Assembly (NCBI RefSeq): GCF_947623445.1
Contig: NC_135242.1
Coordinates: 21,824,001-21,888,000, forward strand
DNA: 64,000 nt
Source: Clavelina lepadiformis
Taxonomy: Eukaryota; Chordata; Ascidiacea; Aplousobranchia; Clavelinidae
Reading direction: 5' to 3'
Shown here: in pieces, positions 10,376 through 22,130 of the stretch
Layout: every line of letters begins with the position of its first letter
Position numbering within the stretch: position 1 is the stretch's first letter
Notes under the pieces: model-generated
Seen by the model: only the letters and a program-made list of their open reading frames with translations
Database searches by the model: none
Told to the model about the DNA's origin: nothing
Position numbers and translations under genes: made by a program

Positions 10376-11263
10376 CTAAAGACTGGACATGGACGCCAAA
10401 ATAGTGAAGATTTCCAGCTCCATACAAAATTCTGTTTCTTTGTCTTGATTCCAGACGTTCTTCACTTTGCTCTCAATCGCCTTCAACAAATCAAATTCAC
10501 CTTGATCGTTGGGAACGCCATTGCCGAAGATTTTCTCCAACTTTTTTCTTCTTTTTATAAGATTTCGATGCCCAATGGCAGAGTGAATTAAACCGCAAAT
10601 CTCTTCAAAAGACATTAAATGTCGAAATGAAATTGTTCCTTCACGTTGCTTGGATGGAAGTGGAGTTTGTTTAAAGATGTCTTCGTAACCATTCCAACAT
10701 TCTTTCAGGATACATTTTCCTAGTGGGTTATCCCGAAGTTCAAGTTCACATAGAAGCCAGGTTATATCAGTTGTAGCTTTGGATGATTCCTCATTATAGG
10801 CATTTAGTGGATAAATTTTTGTACAGTTATAAGTGAAAAGGGATAGACATCCATTCGGTTTCAATATGCGAGATACTTCACCAAAAAATTCTTTCAAATC
10901 GAACCAATCCACTGACGCCCCACAAGTCACCAAGTCCACACTGTTGTCATCAAACGGTAAATTCTCTGCTTTCCCAACCAAATATTTGATGTGACTGAAT
11001 TTGTTTTGTTTTCGTGCAAACTCTATTTGGTCCTCGCTGGCATCCACTCCGACAATATTCTTGAAATAAGGAGCAAACATGTTGGTAGATTGAGCACTCC
11101 CGCATCCAACATCAACTATTAAGTCAAAGGTCGAAGATAAATCACTGTCCGGTCTATGATTTCGTAAGTACTTTATGACGTTTTCCATCACTTTGTCTGG
11201 ATATGTTGGTCTATATTTCTGATAGAGATCGGCTATATCTCTGCCTTTATAAAGTTTATCCAT
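10376..11263 (-). CDS. SAM-dependent methyltransferase, copy D (intact, HW motif changed)
   Basis: Single-exon gene of 295 residues with SAM motif DVGCGS at 51-56, GVDAS at 72-76 and FDDNSVDLVTCG. The region around 145-165 (TYNCTKIYPLNAYNEE) and the C-terminus (MELEIFTILASMSSL) differ clearly from the plus-strand copies, so D and F form a separate subfamily. Residue 119, His in every other copy (HWFDL), is Asp here. That His-Trp pair is widely kept in Crg1/trans-aconitate-type enzymes, so activity may be altered. It is divergently transcribed from E across a shared 1.7-kb region, with a TATA-like motif at 11,319-11,324. Confidence 0.92.
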   Translation of the reverse strand: MDKLYKGRDIADLYQKYRPTYPDKVMENVIKYLRNHRPDSDLSSTFDLIVDVGCGSAQSTNMFAPYFKNIVGVDASEDQIEFARKQNKFSHIKYLVGKAENLPFDDNSVDLVTCGASVDWFDLKEFFGEVSRILKPNGCLSLFTYNCTKIYPLNAYNEESSKATTDITWLLCELELRDNPLGKCILKECWNGYEDIFKQTPLPSKQREGTISFRHLMSFEEICGLIHSAIGHRNLIKRRKKLEKIFGNGVPNDQGEFDLLKAIESKVKNVWNQDKETEFCMELEIFTILASMSSL

Positions 11264-12982
11264 TGCGAATCCTTATTCCAAATACACACACAAAAAACAA
11301 CCTTAATCAAATTTAAAATTTATAAACTTTGTTCTGCGGAACACTATTAATTAACACTGCTCAATTCCATTCGTGCCCATGCATGATCAGGTGTGAGATG
11401 TTGTCTAACGCTTTTAAGTTATGGGAAAACACAAGCATATTTGCTTTGCACCTTTCTTTAGCCTGCATATTATTCTGATATCAGTACAAAGTTTATCCAT
11501 TGCGTTTATCCATAACAATTTTATTCATGATGTCTAAGTCTTGCAAAATAATCAAAACTTCCACTCTTTCACTTGAAAAATGGTGCATTCGAAGCTAATT
11601 TTCACAGCTTCTTGTTAACCTAAGTTAAATGTTATTACATAGTAACTTAAGCCTAACCTGGATCCACCGTCTAAGTTAAACCTAACTCCAATAAAACCTT
11701 AAATAGCTGAAATTAAATTTTTGCTTATATCCATCCTCCTTACCTAACCGCTTATCTTTAACAACGAGCTGCGTGACCTACTTACGGTGAAATGGTCACT
11801 TCGTGACATATAATAATAATTAATCAAACGTATCGTATGCAAAGAAAAGCGCATTTGCTTCACTCGCCACTTCAGTTTGCAGCGCCTTTTTATACAAACA
11901 GTGAAAGGTACAAATTTGTAACGAAGCGTAAAATCGGACTTAAAACTACCTGTTAAACAACTAAAACTAAACTAAAACTATTAAAACTACTACAACTAGT
12001 TTGTAGCTATAAAAACGTGTCTCAAAAAAATGTTTAAATTCCTACATGATCTGTGCACAGACTAACTAAGAACACAAAATTTTAATTTTGCAAAATTTGA
12101 TTTAGAATTTGACGACCTTATTTACATGTTAACGAAGTGGACCTAATACCAAAGTAAATAGTTTTGTCTGAATATTAAGCCACAGTTAATTAGTAGGCAT
12201 GCATACAAAAATATAAACAGAAAACGTACGCTGATGACATTTTCACGCTTTCCACAAAATCGCAAATGTTTAGTTACATTTTGTTTTTGTTAGATAGATT
12301 TTAGGGTTCACCTTACTGTTATCGATTCAAGTATGTAGTTAATAACAGTATGGTAAATCGTCTATAATGTACAGGACTATTTCTTCCAAAGGTAGGGTCC
12401 CAATGTTTTCCGTGCAGAGAGGGGTAAGCAGAAAGCATGACTTGGGACTGTTTCCGCTATAGTAGTGGGTTTATGAACCTTAAAATTTAATCATTTTTTC
12501 TATCATAATCAAAATATTGTAACAAAAGGGTACAAAATAAAATGGCGGATAGTTAATAATAAATCAGCAAACGATATAATGAAAACATCTTTGCAAAGTT
12601 ATTTTTAAGCTTTCAAGGAAGCAAATGCAACAAAATAGTGCAAAACGCTTGTGACATTCAAGTATTAAAATCGTGAAAAAGACTGAATTTTTAATGTGGC
12701 TTAATCTGTAAGACCAGTTAGACATCTTTTTGATTGGGTTGATCCGACGCGTGTCTGATGTTTCATAAAATGGTGCTGCAGGCTAAATAAAAGGTGCAAA
12801 GCAAATGTGCTTATGTTTGCCCATAACTTAAAAGCGTTAGACAACATTTCACACCTGGTTATTCATGCGCACGAATGGAATTGAGCAGTGTTAATTATTC
12901 GTGTTACGCAGAACAAGGTTTATAAATTTTGAGTTCGATTAAAGTTGATTTTTTCTGTCTGTATTTGGAATAAGGATTCGCA
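11264..12982. promoter_or_regulatory. shared divergent promoter region between D and E
   Basis: This 1,719-bp region separates the start codons of D (minus) and E (plus). The region between F and G (17,107-18,825) has exactly the same length and nearly the same sequence. Both ends carry the conserved leader and a TATA-like motif about 56 bp from the start codon. A second, truncated copy of the leader and start context sits at 11,491-11,500. The dispersed repeat occupies about 11,530-11,950, and segments shared with the A/B spacer fill the rest. Bidirectional control is inferred from layout only. Confidence 0.6.
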
Positions 12983-13873
12983 ATAGATGAACTTTATACA
13001 GGCAGAGATATAGCTGATCTCTATCAGAAATATAGACCAACATATCCAGACAAAATGATAGAAAACATCATAAACTACTTACGAAATCATAGACCGGACA
13101 GTGATTTATTTTCGACCTTTGACTTAATGGTTGACGTTGGATGCGGGAGTGCTCAATCTACCAACATGTTTGCTCCTTATTTCAAGAATATTGTCGGAGT
13201 GGATGCCAGCGTGGACCAAATAGAGTTTGCACGAAAACAAAACAAATTCAGTCACATCAAATACTTGGTTGGGAAAGCAGAGAGTTTACCGTTTGATGAC
13301 AACAGCGTGGACTTGGTGACTTGTGGGGCATCAGTGCATTGGTTCGATTTAGAAGCATTTTTTGGTGAAGTATCTCGCATATTAAAACCGAATGGATGCC
13401 TTGCACTGTTTTCTTATGTTAATCAGGAAATGTATCCCCTTGGTGTCGATGACTGCGAGTCATCCAAAGCTACAGCTAGAATAATCTGGCTTTTATGTGA
13501 TCTTGAAATTGAAGATAATCTGCGAGGAAAATGGATCCTAAAAGAATGTTTGAATGATTACGAAAATATCTTTAAACAGATTCCACTTCCATCCAAGCAA
13601 CGTGAAGAAACAATTTCATTTCGACATCAAATGTCTTTCGAAAATGCTTGTGGGTATTTATACTCCGCTGCTAGGCAACAAAATCTCAAAATGAGAAGAA
13701 AAGAGTTGGAGGAATTCTTTGGCAATGTCTTCCCCAGTGATCAGGGTGAATTTGATTTGTTGAAGGCGATTGAGAGCAAACTGAAAATGATCTGGAATCT
13801 AAACGAAGAAAAAGAGTTTTGCATTGAGTGGAAATATTTTACCATATTGGCTTCCATGTCCCGTAACGTTTAA
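12983..13873 (+). pseudogene. SAM-dependent methyltransferase, copy E (start codon lost)
   Basis: The frame is open and homologous to C over the full 296 codons, but the position of the start codon reads ATA (12,983-12,985) in an otherwise conserved leader. The next in-frame ATG is at 13,055. It would give 272 residues, dropping the YQKYRPTYP motif but keeping SAM motif I. All later motifs are intact (DVGCGS, GVDAS, FDDNSVDLVTCG, HWFDL) and there is no internal stop. It is therefore either a very young pseudogene or an N-terminally shortened protein. It starts the second 5,843-bp unit and is paired with F. Confidence 0.8.
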
Positions 13874-16218
13874 CTTGTTTCTGTGATAACTCCGTGATGT
13901 TTGTTGCTTGGTAGACTTGCTGCATATAATACTAAATGCATTTGGAAGCATTATTATTTTGTTTGTTCTGAAAATGTTTGCCTCAGGCCGGTAAGATACA
14001 GTTGTTGTGCTAATTGTCATAATTAGCCCTTCTCCCTGCGGAATTCAAGTGCATATCTGATGATATTATAATGTTATCTGTGTTTTATTTCATCTGTTTA
14101 ACACAGCTGTTATAATTTACCCCTTTGCCTATAACTTACTTTTAGCTGTTGTAATATACCACTTCGAATAATACAGCATGTAACAATATTTGTATATAAG
14201 CGATGTAATTGTAAAGCAGGTATTTAACAAATTTCAACAAAACTATCGACAATTGTCGAAAAAATTCCTAGTTGCTGCTGAGTTTAAACACTTTCATGAG
14301 CTCCTTTATGCCGCTTTAAAAGTAGAAGGTGTTGAATACGCTTTTTTGGCCAAATATGTTTTTTTAAGTGATAAACGCTTATTCAAGTTTACTATTGTTT
14401 GTTTCTAGCAACAGTAAGTTATGCCTATGCTGTTGGTTTAGATTTTGCACTATGTAGGCCTACTTAAATGGGAAATAACGTACGCACAAAATCACGCACT
14501 TCGCGTTTTATAGTCCTGTGCTATTTTATCAACTGTAAAGATAGAAATATCCTCTTTTGACTTTTCGCCTATTTGAAATATCAATTCCAAACAGTTAAAT
14601 GTTTTAAGAGGGGATTTATGGAATTGCCGTCAACGCTTCTATAGAGTTATCTGGACCTGCCATTTATCCCAAACACGATCCAAAGCTTTGCTAAGTGTTA
14701 CTCACACTGGCCGAGACTTTTAACGCATGTGACAGTTTGACCGGTTCTTTGACCGGATTGCCATCTGTATAAATGAGCATGTTGTCCACGAAAAGCACTA
14801 TTTTCAATTTATTATTAGAAAAAAAGTGTTGGAAGTTGCACAAAATAAAACAAAGAACGAATTCAAGAGCGGATTTTTTCACTCATATTATACAGTATAG
14901 CTATAAACCTCCCAGTATTGTTGATTCTAAAACTATTATTTTGTTATAGTGGGTTTGTGTAAGTGATTTAAATTTTAATTGTTAATTTAGACTTTATTCA
15001 ACCTTATATCCGTAAATACTAACTTAGAGACAGAAGTGTAGTGGGACGGAAAAGCTTGAGAACGGCCTTTTTACATTTTTTCTTCTGGTAAGTACTGCTG
15101 AAAATGGCTATTTTTGGGGGATTCTCACACTTGGCTATTATTTTTAAAAATGTGCGTTCCCACATTTCTTTTTTCGCACTATACCCTTCAATACAGCCAT
15201 ATTCTTCTACAAATATCAGAACTTCAGACCAAATAACTCCGTTAGAACAAGGATGAATACACAGTGTTTTTTGAGATTTTACCCTTTTCTCTGTTGGTTG
15301 CTGAAACGCATGAATTCTTGCGTGACCTGAACACAGTTTGGCAAAGTTTACATAAACGGTAAATTTAACGAAGTTTTGGCCAACTGAGATCAAGCCAAAT
15401 TCGTTAAACTGACAAAAGTCGTTCAACCAAAGTATAGACTTAGTTAAGGAATTAAACTACAAACATGTCCTTAGACCTACTTAGGCGAAACAGCTAATCG
15501 GAAAACGTTGAAAATTGACTCTGCTTATCATCTTTAGGTCTAATTAAACTTGTTTTGCGGCCTATTAAATATAAAACTTCTACGCCGAACATAACTCAGC
15601 GACATCTTCAAACTAACTGCACTCTTTGTTCTACAAACTACTTGCTGTGTTTAAAACTCTAAGCGATAAATATCTTCTGTAAGTGATTTCTAAATTTGAA
15701 CTATTCAAATTGATAATTTTTGTGGAATGGAGTTTTATTTTAATATTCATCTACCTCTGACATCAATTTTTGTTGCAAGAAAATCACTATCACCTAATTA
15801 AATTGGAAGGTATAGCTCAGTCTTTTCACGTTTGTAGAATGTAAGTGAAAAAGCACAAGCATGACTCAATAGAGCATAATGTACTTATGCCGCTGTCTAC
15901 GCGTATGAGTCAATATGTTGCTTCCTGGACTAATTCAAGCTTGGGGTTTACTCTTCTTAACATCTGATATTCGTGCAGTTGCAAATTTCCACCTACTGTT
16001 TAACGAAACAATAGATTGATTGGTGGGGAACAAAAAATGTCACCACTATATTACCAATTATGTTTCGTTACCAATCACATACAACAAAGTGATAAAGTAA
16101 ATGCAGTAAAATTTAACGAACAGAAAGTGTATCGTTATTCTTGCAAATGCAATCAATGACTTGTAGGTCTAATAAAAATTGTATCATAACCATGTTATCG
16201 TTTACGACCCAAACAAGA
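13874..16218. repeat. E-to-F tail-to-tail spacer (copy of 8031-10375)
   Basis: Duplicate of the C/D spacer at an offset of 5,843 bp. Scattered substitutions and single-base indels are the only differences. An open frame of 135 codons on the minus strand (15,019-15,426) is broken by an indel in the other copy and is not supported as a gene. Confidence 0.85.
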
Positions 16219-17106
16219 CTAAAGACTGGACATGGACGCCAAAATGGTGAAGATTTCCAGCTCCATACAAAATTTTGTTTGTTTGTCTTGATTCCAGACG
16301 TTCTTCACTTTGCTCTCAATCGCCTTCAACAAATCAAATTCACCTTGATCGTTGGGAACGCCATTGCCGAAGATTTCCTCCAACTTTTTTCTTCTTTTTA
16401 TAAGATTTCGATGCCCAATGGCAGAGTGAATTAAACCGCAAATCTCTTCAAAAGACATTAAATGTCGAAATGAAATTGTTCCTTCACGTTGCTTGGATGG
16501 AAGTGGAGTTTGTTTAAAGATGTCTTCGTAACCATTCCAACATTCTTTCAGGATACATTTTCCTAGTGGGTTATCCCGAAGTTCAAGTTCACATAGAAGC
16601 CAGGTTATATCAGTTGTAGCTTTGGATGATTCCTCATTATAGGCATTTAGTGGATAAATTTTTGTACAGTTATAAGTGAAAAGGGATAGACATCCATTCG
16701 GTTTCAATATGCGAGATACTTCACCAAAAAATTCTTTCAAATCGAACCAATGCACTGACGCCCCACAAGTCACCAAGTCCACACTGTTGTCATCAAACGG
16801 TAAATTCTCTGCTTTCCCAACCAAATATTTGATGTGACTGAATTTGTTTTGTTTTCGTGCAAACTCTATTTGGTCCTCGCTGGCATCCACTCCGACAATA
16901 TTCTTGAAATAAGGAGCAAACATGTTGGTAGATTGAGCACTCCCGCATCCAACATCAACTATTAAGTCAAAGGTCGAAGATAAATCACTGTCCGGTCTAT
17001 GATTTCGTAAGTACTTTATGACGTTTTCCATCACTTTGTCTGGATATGTTGGTCTATATTTCTGATAGAGATCGGCTATATCTCTGCCTTTATAAAGTTT
17101 ATCCAT
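16219..17106 (-). CDS. SAM-dependent methyltransferase, copy F (intact)
   Basis: Single-exon gene of 295 residues, differing from D at only about four positions. Residue 119 is the usual His (HWFDL), residue 248 or so is Glu instead of Lys (KKLEE), and the C-terminal region has KQTKF instead of KETEF. SAM motif DVGCGS is at 51-56. It is divergent from G across 1,719 bp and tail-to-tail with E. Because F keeps the family-typical motif that D has changed, F is the likelier fully active member of this subfamily. Confidence 0.93.
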   Translation of the reverse strand: MDKLYKGRDIADLYQKYRPTYPDKVMENVIKYLRNHRPDSDLSSTFDLIVDVGCGSAQSTNMFAPYFKNIVGVDASEDQIEFARKQNKFSHIKYLVGKAENLPFDDNSVDLVTCGASVHWFDLKEFFGEVSRILKPNGCLSLFTYNCTKIYPLNAYNEESSKATTDITWLLCELELRDNPLGKCILKECWNGYEDIFKQTPLPSKQREGTISFRHLMSFEEICGLIHSAIGHRNLIKRRKKLEEIFGNGVPNDQGEFDLLKAIESKVKNVWNQDKQTKFCMELEIFTILASMSSL

Positions 17107-18825
17107 TGCGAATCCTTATTCCAAATACACACACAAAAAACAACCTTAATCAAATTTAAAATTTATAAACTTTGTTCTGCGGAACACTATTAATTAACAC
17201 TGCTCAATTCCATTCGTGCCCATGCATGATCAGGTGTGAGATGTTGTCTAACGCTTTTAAGTTATGGGAAAACACAAGCATATTTGCTTTGCACCTTTCT
17301 TTAGCCTGCATATTATTCTGATATCAGTACAAAGTTTATCCATTGCGTTTATCCATAACAATTTTATTCATGATGTCTAAGTCTTGCAAAATAATCAAAA
17401 CTTCCACTCTTTCACTTGAAAAATGGTGCATTCGAAGCTAATTTTCACAGCTTCTTGTTAACCTAAGTTAAATGTTATTACATAGTAACTTAAGCCTAAC
17501 CTGGATCCACCGTCTAAGTTAAACCTAACTCCAATAAAACCTTAAATAGCTGAAATTAAATTTTTGCTTATATCCATCCTCCTTACCTAACCGCTTATCT
17601 TTAACAACGAGCTGCGTGACCTACTTACGGTGAAATGGTCACTTCGTGACATATAATAATAATTAATCAAACGTATCGTATGCAAAGAAAAGCGCATTTG
17701 CTTCACTCGCCACTTCAGTTTGCAGCGCCTTTTTATACAAACAGTGAAAGGTACAAATTTGTAACGAAGCGTAAAATCGGACTTAAAACTACCTGTTAAA
17801 CAACTAAAACTAAACTAAAACTATTAAAACTACTACAACTAGTTTGTAGCTATAAAAACGTGTCTCAAAAAAATGTTTAAATTCCTACATGATCTGTGCA
17901 CAGACTAACTAAGAACACAAAATTTTAATTTTGCAAAATTTGATTTAGAATTTGACGACCTTATTTACATGTTAACGAAGTGGACCTAATACCAAAGTAA
18001 ATAGTTTTGTCTGAATATTAAGCCACAGTTAATTAGTAGGCATGCATACAAAAATATAAACAGAAAACGTACGCTGATGACATTTTCACGCTTTCCACAA
18101 AATCGCAAATGTTTAGTTACATTTTGTTTTTGTTAGATAGATTTTAGGGTTCACCTTACTGTTATCGATTCAAGTATGTAGTTAATAACAGTATGGTAAA
18201 TCGTCTATAATGTACAGGACTATTTCTTCCAAAGGTAGGGTCCCAATGTTTTCCGTGCAGAGAGGGGTAAGCAGAAAGCATGACTTGGGACTGTTTCCGC
18301 TATAGTAGTGGGTTTATGAACCTTAAAATTTAATCATTTTTTCTATCATAATCAAAATATTATGACAAAAGGGTACAAAATAAAATGGCGGATAGTTAAT
18401 AATAAATCAGCAAACGATATAATGAAAACATCTTTGCAAAGTTATTATTAAGCTTTCAAGGAAGCAAATGCAACAAAATAGTGCAAAACGCTTGTGACAT
18501 TCAAGTATTAAAATCGTGAAAAAAACTGAATTTTTAATGTGGCTTAATCTGTAAGACCAGTTAGACATCTTTTTGATTGGGTTGATCCGACGCGTGTCTG
18601 ATGTTTCATAAAATGGTGCTGCAGGCTAAATAAAAGGTGCAAAGCAAATGTGCTTATGTTTGACCATAACTTAAAAGCGTTAGACAACATTTCACACCTG
18701 GTTATTCATGCGCACGAATGGAATTGAGCAGTGTTAATTATTCGTGTTACGCAGAACAAGGTTTATAAATTTTGAGTTCGATTAAAGTTGATTTTTTCTG
18801 TCTGTATTTGGAATAAGGATTCGCA
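17107..18825. promoter_or_regulatory. shared divergent promoter region between F and G
   Basis: Near-identical copy of 11,264-12,982 and the same length (1,719 bp). It carries the leader and TATA-like motifs at both ends (17,162-17,167 minus, 18,764-18,769 plus), the internal truncated start context near 17,334-17,343 and the dispersed repeat near 17,373-17,793. Confidence 0.6.
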
Positions 18826-20274
18826 ATGGATGAACTTTATACAGGCAGAGATATAGCTGATCTCTATCAGAAATATAGACCAACATATCCAGACAAAATG
18901 ATAGAAAACATCATAAAATACTTACGAAATCATAGACCGGACAGTGATTTATTTTCGACCTTTGACTTAATGGTTGACGTTGGATGCGGGAGTGCTCAAT
19001 CTACCAACATGTTTGCTCCTTATTTCAAGAATATTGTCGGAGTGGATGCCAGCGAGGACCAAATAGAGTTTGCACGAAAACAAAACAAATTCAGTCACAT
19101 CAAATACTTGGTTGGGAAAGCAGAGAATTTACCGTTTGATGACAACAGCGTAGATTTGGTAACTTGTGGGACGTCAGTGCATTGGTTCGATTTAGAGGCA
19201 TTTTTTGGTGAAGTATCTCGCATATTAAAACCGAACGGATGCCTTGCACTGTTTTGTTACATTGATCAGGAAATGTATCCCCTTGGTGTCGATGACTGCG
19301 AGTCATCCAAAGCTACAGTTGGATTAAACTGGCTTCTATATGATCTTGAACTTCGGAATAATCCGCGAGGAAAATGGATCCTGAAAGAATGTTGGAATGG
19401 CTACGAAGATATCTTTAACCCTATTCTAACTAGGCTTGGCTTCTCCCGCACACTGTCATAGCAAAACGTGGCGTACAGTTGCATTGTTTGCTGTAGAAAC
19501 TTGAAATTTGGTGACTTTTCCTAAAAAATGTTCAGCTATCTGTCCATGTTTGTTTGGTAAAGTTGGATTTTGTAATTTTTAAGATATTGCGATATTTTCA
19601 TAATTTTCCTCTGCTTTGCTCTGCTCTCCGCATTGAAGCGTATTACTCATTTACGCACCAATAACTCGACTAACTATTCTCTTTCGTTCTCTTCTCGCGG
19701 TCAGCTGGTTTTCCGCACAGCGGGGACGCGGCGTAACAAGAAGAATTTCTAGAAATGTGTCACTTTTAGAAATACTTAATTTACACTAAATTCACTTTCT
19801 TTAGTTTTACAATTATGATGTATACAGGAAGCCAGATGATTTTTCTACTAACCTGTAAAAATCCGATAAGTTTACGACGTATAGTTTTCTAGTAATTAAC
19901 GATTGAAAATGTGTGTGCGGGGTCGGCCACACCTAGTTTTTTAGTAAACTCGCGAGCCTGGTTAGGATAGGGTTAAACAAATTCCATTTCCATCCAAGCA
20001 ACGTAAAGAAACAATTTCATTTCGACAACAAATGTCTTTCGAAAAAGCTTGTGGGTATTTACACTCCGCTTTAAGGCAACAAAATCTCAAAATGAGAAAA
20101 AAAGAGTTGGATGAAATCTTTGGCAATGTCGTTCCCAACGATCAGGGTGAATTTGATTTGTTGAAGGCGATTGAGAGCAAAGTGAAAAAAGTCTGGAATC
20201 TAAACGAAGAAAAAGAGTTTTGCATTGAGTGGAAATATTTTACCATATTTGCTTCCATGTCCCGTAACGTATAA
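18826..20274 (+). pseudogene. SAM-dependent methyltransferase, copy G (split by a transposon)
   Basis: The first part (18,826-19,418) has a good ATG and all SAM motifs and matches the family up to GYEDIF. The second part resumes at 19,973 with the codons for the KQIPFPSKQR region and runs without stops to ASMSRNV and TAA at 20,274. Between them sits a 554-bp element flanked by TTAA. Insert plus duplicated TTAA is 558 bp, a multiple of three, but the insert has an in-frame stop at 19,459-19,461. The predicted product is a 211-residue truncation. Both halves are otherwise undamaged, which points to a recent insertion. G has a mosaic sequence: its middle resembles B, its C-terminal block (KACGYLHSALRQQNL) resembles C and E. 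No minus-strand partner remains downstream. Confidence 0.9.
19419..19972. mobile_element. piggyBac-like non-autonomous element (MITE) in copy G
   Basis: Element of 554 bp flanked on both sides by TTAA (19,415-19,418 and 19,973-19,976). Homologous genes B, C and E have a single TTAA at this site. The ends are inverted repeats starting CCCTATTCTAACTAGGCTTG on the left and CCCTATCCTAACCAGGCTCG on the right, matching at 17 of 20 positions. TTAA target duplication with CCC termini is the hallmark of the piggyBac superfamily. No transposase frame is present, so it is non-autonomous. Confidence 0.88.
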
Positions 20275-21224
20275 CTTGTTTCTGTGATAACACCGTATAT
20301 TTGTTGCTTGGTAGACTTGCTGCATATAGTACTACATGCATTTGGAAGCATTATTGTTTTGCTTGTTTTGAAAATGTTTGCCTCAGGCCGATTAGATACA
20401 GCTGTTGTGCTAATTGTCATAATTAGCCCTTCTCCTTACGGAATTCAAGTGCATATCTGATGATATTATAATGTTATCAATGTTTTATTTCGTGTGTTTT
20501 ACAATAAGCGCTTTACTATATTTTGGCCGTGTCTGGATTATGCGTTTTGATTACTTCCCAATTTCGTCATTCGTACTACAGCGCATCAGCTCAGCTCTGC
20601 TAAGCCAGTCTAGAATTTACAGTCTGCCAAATGCAGCTTTATTCTGTGTTCTGGAAACAGTAACCGTTTCGTTGAGAACCAATAATAAATAATTTAATTG
20701 TTCAAGACGTTGACAGTTTCTTTCTGGTACTGTGATGCTTAACTGGCTATCAGGGGTTAATGAATGCGATATCATTGGAGTCAGATTAGTGAACAATCGA
20801 TCAAACAATAATTAACAACTGTTCACAACCCCAACAATACGCTCGGTTAGCTCACTGTTATGCTTTGCCACTTTAACTAATACATTATGTAACAGTGTAA
20901 CGTTGTTTTCTGATACGCTTGGTTTGTCGTGCCTCAGACTTGTCTGCCTTCAGCCAGAAGCACTTATTAATTTGGTTACGCCTCGCCCGTTGTACTGCGA
21001 GTGATCTTTCTATCGATACCAGCACTGCTGTGTTGTCTTGCCTTGTTTTTACCATTTGCAATACAATCTGATATAATTAGTTACAAGTTCGAACCAGCAA
21101 TAGGAAAAAGGCCGGTAACAACATTATTTGTATGCAAGCGATGTAATTGCAAAGCAAGTATTTAACAAATTTCAACAAAAATTCCAAGTCCTTTTTACCC
21201 CTTTAGAAGTAGAAGGGGTTGAAT

Positions 21225-21856
21225 CAAAGATTACTAAGTAAGGATTGGAAACTGATAAAATCTTGAAGACTCGTCACTGTTGAACGGCTGCTGACACATC
21301 TTGCTTTGTCAGCATCAGTTGCAACCATAATAGTAGGTAACTTATATGTTTTGAATCAATTCTAAAAACTTTGAAACTAGAAAACAAATGCAGAAATGCT
21401 ACCGGTAGCCTAAAGAATGTGAATGGTGTTTAAAATTGTTTGGCTGATAACCGTCGGGTTTACACTAACACAGTTGCTACCTTAAATAATGAACTACTGT
21501 GTTTTACTTAAACTTAACTTCTACAATATTTTTTGTATTTTGCTAAAGTGCATATTGCCAAACCCAACGACTCAACTGCTGTGTAAACCCAACATAATAA
21601 CGCTCAAATTAAAGTGAAACAGCATTTGTACTACAAGCCATCCAAACGTGACAAGTCTTTACAAGTGACCTCTTTCCAGGGGCTAAACAAAATTTATTTA
21701 GATTGTTTTTTGTCAGTAAAAATAACTAAAAATACAAATATTTAAATAACAAATGTGTACCGAGTTTATGTTCCTTTGATGTATTGGATATGAAGTTATC
21801 GACAAATTTTTGATGATGACGTCATTTCGTTTCTAACCCTTACTTAGTAATCTTTG
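21225..21856. mobile_element. 632-bp TIR element with 7-bp target duplication
   Basis: The ends form an inverted repeat of 28 bp starting CAAAGATTACTAAGTAAGG, with 26 of 28 positions matching. GTTGAAT flanks both sides (21,218-21,224 and 21,857-21,863). The homologous spacers at 8,490 and 14,333 carry the empty site. No coding frame is present. A 7-8 bp duplication suggests a hAT-related or similar cut-and-paste family, but the ends do not begin with the usual CAG. Confidence 0.85.
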
Positions 21857-22130
21857 GTTGAATACGCTTGCTTTTTGGCCAAATATGTTTTTTTAAGTGA
21901 TAAACGCGTGTTCAAGTTTACTATTTATTGTTTCTAGCAACAGTAAGTTATGCCTATGCTGTTGGATTGACTTTTGCACAATGTAGTCCTACTTAAATGG
22001 GAAATAACGTAGGTATACACAAAATCACACACGTCACATTTTGTCAACTCTAAATACAGTAAAATCCCCTTTTGACTTTTCGCTTATTTGAAATATCAAT
22101 TCCAAGTAGTTAAATGTTTTAAGAGGGGAT

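Noticed and set aside
15019..15426. 135-codon minus-strand ORF in the E/F spacer
   Set aside because: The near-identical C/D spacer has a frameshift in the same place, and no recognisable domain is present.
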